A stretch of DNA of 59,486 bases from Candidatus Rokuibacteriota bacterium (GTDB taxonomy: Bacteria > Methylomirabilota > Methylomirabilia > Rokubacteriales > CSP1-6). The notes under the pieces are model-generated. The model worked only from the letters and a program-made list of their open reading frames with translations, had not been told where the DNA came from and did no database searches. Positions 58,954-59,486 of this stretch are shown one piece after another (within the stretch, counting starts at the first letter, position 1; every line of letters begins with the position of its first letter). Location: NCBI GenBank assembly GCA_003220495.1, contig QHSP01000039.1:1-59486 (forward strand), read 5' to 3'. Position numbers and translations under genes: made by a program.

Positions 58954-59486
58954 ATGCGCCGGATCGGGCTCGTTCTTGTGCTCGGCCTTGCACTTGTACC
59001 GTTTATCGCCGAGGCACAGTCTGCCGGTAAGGTCGCGCGGCTTGGCGTGCTTCTCTTCGGTACGCCCGCTACCGATCCCAACCTGGCCGCCTTCGTCGGG
59101 GGTTTGCGCGATCTCGGCTATGTCGAGGGCCGGAATCTCACGCTCGAATATCGCAGTGCCGAGGGCCGCCCCGAGCGAGTCCGCGAACTTGCGCTTCAGA
59201 CCGCAACGCAGAAGCCCGATGTGATCGTCGTTCTCGGGGGGGACATGGTTCCGTTCGTGAAGGACGCGACGAGCACAATCCCGGTCGTGATGCTCACTAG
59301 TCAAGACCCCGTGGAGGCAGGCGTGGTCGCCAGCTTCGCTCGGCCTGGCGGCAACCTGACCGGCGTCGCGTTCGTCTCTTCTGAGACTGCTGGCAAGAGG
59401 CTGCAGCTCCTGAAGGAGGCGGTTCCATCGCTGACGCGCGTCGCGGTGCTCTGGGACCCGAGCCATCGCGACCCGGAGTATCGTGA
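58954..59486 (+). CDS. ABC transporter substrate-binding protein (N-terminal part, runs off right edge)
   Basis: Open frame to the last base, so only about 177 residues are seen. Signal peptide RRIGLVLVLGLALVPFIAEA then QSAGKVARLGVLLFGTPATD, with ARPGGNLTGVAFVSSETAGK and LQLLKEAVPSLTRVAVLWDP, the pattern of the ABC_sub_bind (PF04392) family. These periplasmic proteins feed ABC importers; ligand unknown here. ATG at 58954 is preferred; GTG at 58948 would add two residues. Third positions contain more A/T than the core of the window, as in the left-edge gene. Confidence 0.88.
   Translation, partial: MRRIGLVLVLGLALVPFIAEAQSAGKVARLGVLLFGTPATDPNLAAFVGGLRDLGYVEGRNLTLEYRSAEGRPERVRELALQTATQKPDVIVVLGGDMVPFVKDATSTIPVVMLTSQDPVEAGVVASFARPGGNLTGVAFVSSETAGKRLQLLKEAVPSLTRVAVLWDPSHRDPEYR

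Noticed and set aside
1-59486. CRISPR array, tRNA or rRNA genes, integrase or transposase
   Set aside because: No regularly spaced repeats, no clover-leaf candidates and no recombinase motifs were found in either strand.

Overview
The window is a very GC-rich bacterial chromosome segment with dense coding, almost no intergenic space, many GTG starts and some TTG starts. No rRNA, tRNA, CRISPR array, integrase or transposase was seen. Gene content (HerA-like/DUF853 ATPase, luciferase-like monooxygenases, an ABC_sub_bind-type binding protein, a stressosome, and an exosortase-A-style exopolysaccharide locus) would fit a soil or sediment lineage such as Rokubacteria/Methylomirabilota or a deltaproteobacterium-like group. 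That placement is an inference from style, not a phylogenetic result.

Layout. (1) 1-10.6 kb is mixed metabolism: a truncated unknown gene at the left edge, a luciferase-like oxidoreductase, a phosphonopyruvate decarboxylase next to a damaged PEP mutase-nucleotidyltransferase gene, a leftward operon (48-aa protein, acyl-CoA carboxylase beta, PIG-L deacetylase), a HerA-like ATPase, a nitrilase-family hydrolase and an SDR. (2) 10.8-16.2 kb is a stressosome operon rsbR-rsbS-rsbT-rsbX. It runs directly into a histidine kinase that carries an RsbU-type N-terminal domain and a NarL-type regulator; a near-duplicate regulator follows behind its own terminator. (3) 16.45-45.0 kb is a 23-gene exopolysaccharide operon. 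Of its 22 junctions, 19 overlap (14 by exactly 4 bp). It holds an export pore protein, Wzz, ExeA-like ATPase, CpsD-type kinase, priming transferase, flippase, ligase/polymerase, several glycosyltransferases, two nucleotide-sugar dehydrogenases, two deacetylases, a formyltransferase, heparinase-fold lyase, AsnB and a secreted beta-helix protein. Unexpected members are a YvcK-like protein, a PaaK/CapK-like adenylate-forming enzyme and a DUF362 protein. No exosortase is present. (4) 45-54.7 kb is a sensory and surface region: a MASE1-PAS-HisKA protein without an ATPase domain, a REC-HisKA-HATPase-REC hybrid, an unknown double-CxxC protein, an acyltransferase with compensating frameshifts and a second, longer beta-helix protein with a duplicated C-terminal domain. 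(5) 54.7-59.5 kb returns to metabolism: cupin-like protein, F420/FMN oxidoreductase, SDR, small secreted protein, ThDP enzyme, and the start of an ABC substrate-binding protein.

The most interesting signal is non-coding. Three genes in region 4 (the hybrid kinase, the double-CxxC protein and the long beta-helix protein) share an upstream box, CGCRATTTCCAGA, followed 34-46 bp later by a -24/-12 (sigma-54-like) promoter. In two of the three the -24/-12 element is the identical 17-mer TGGCACCCGCCGTGCAC. This looks like a small RpoN-dependent surface regulon next to the exopolysaccharide operon, with the enhancer-binding protein lying outside the window.
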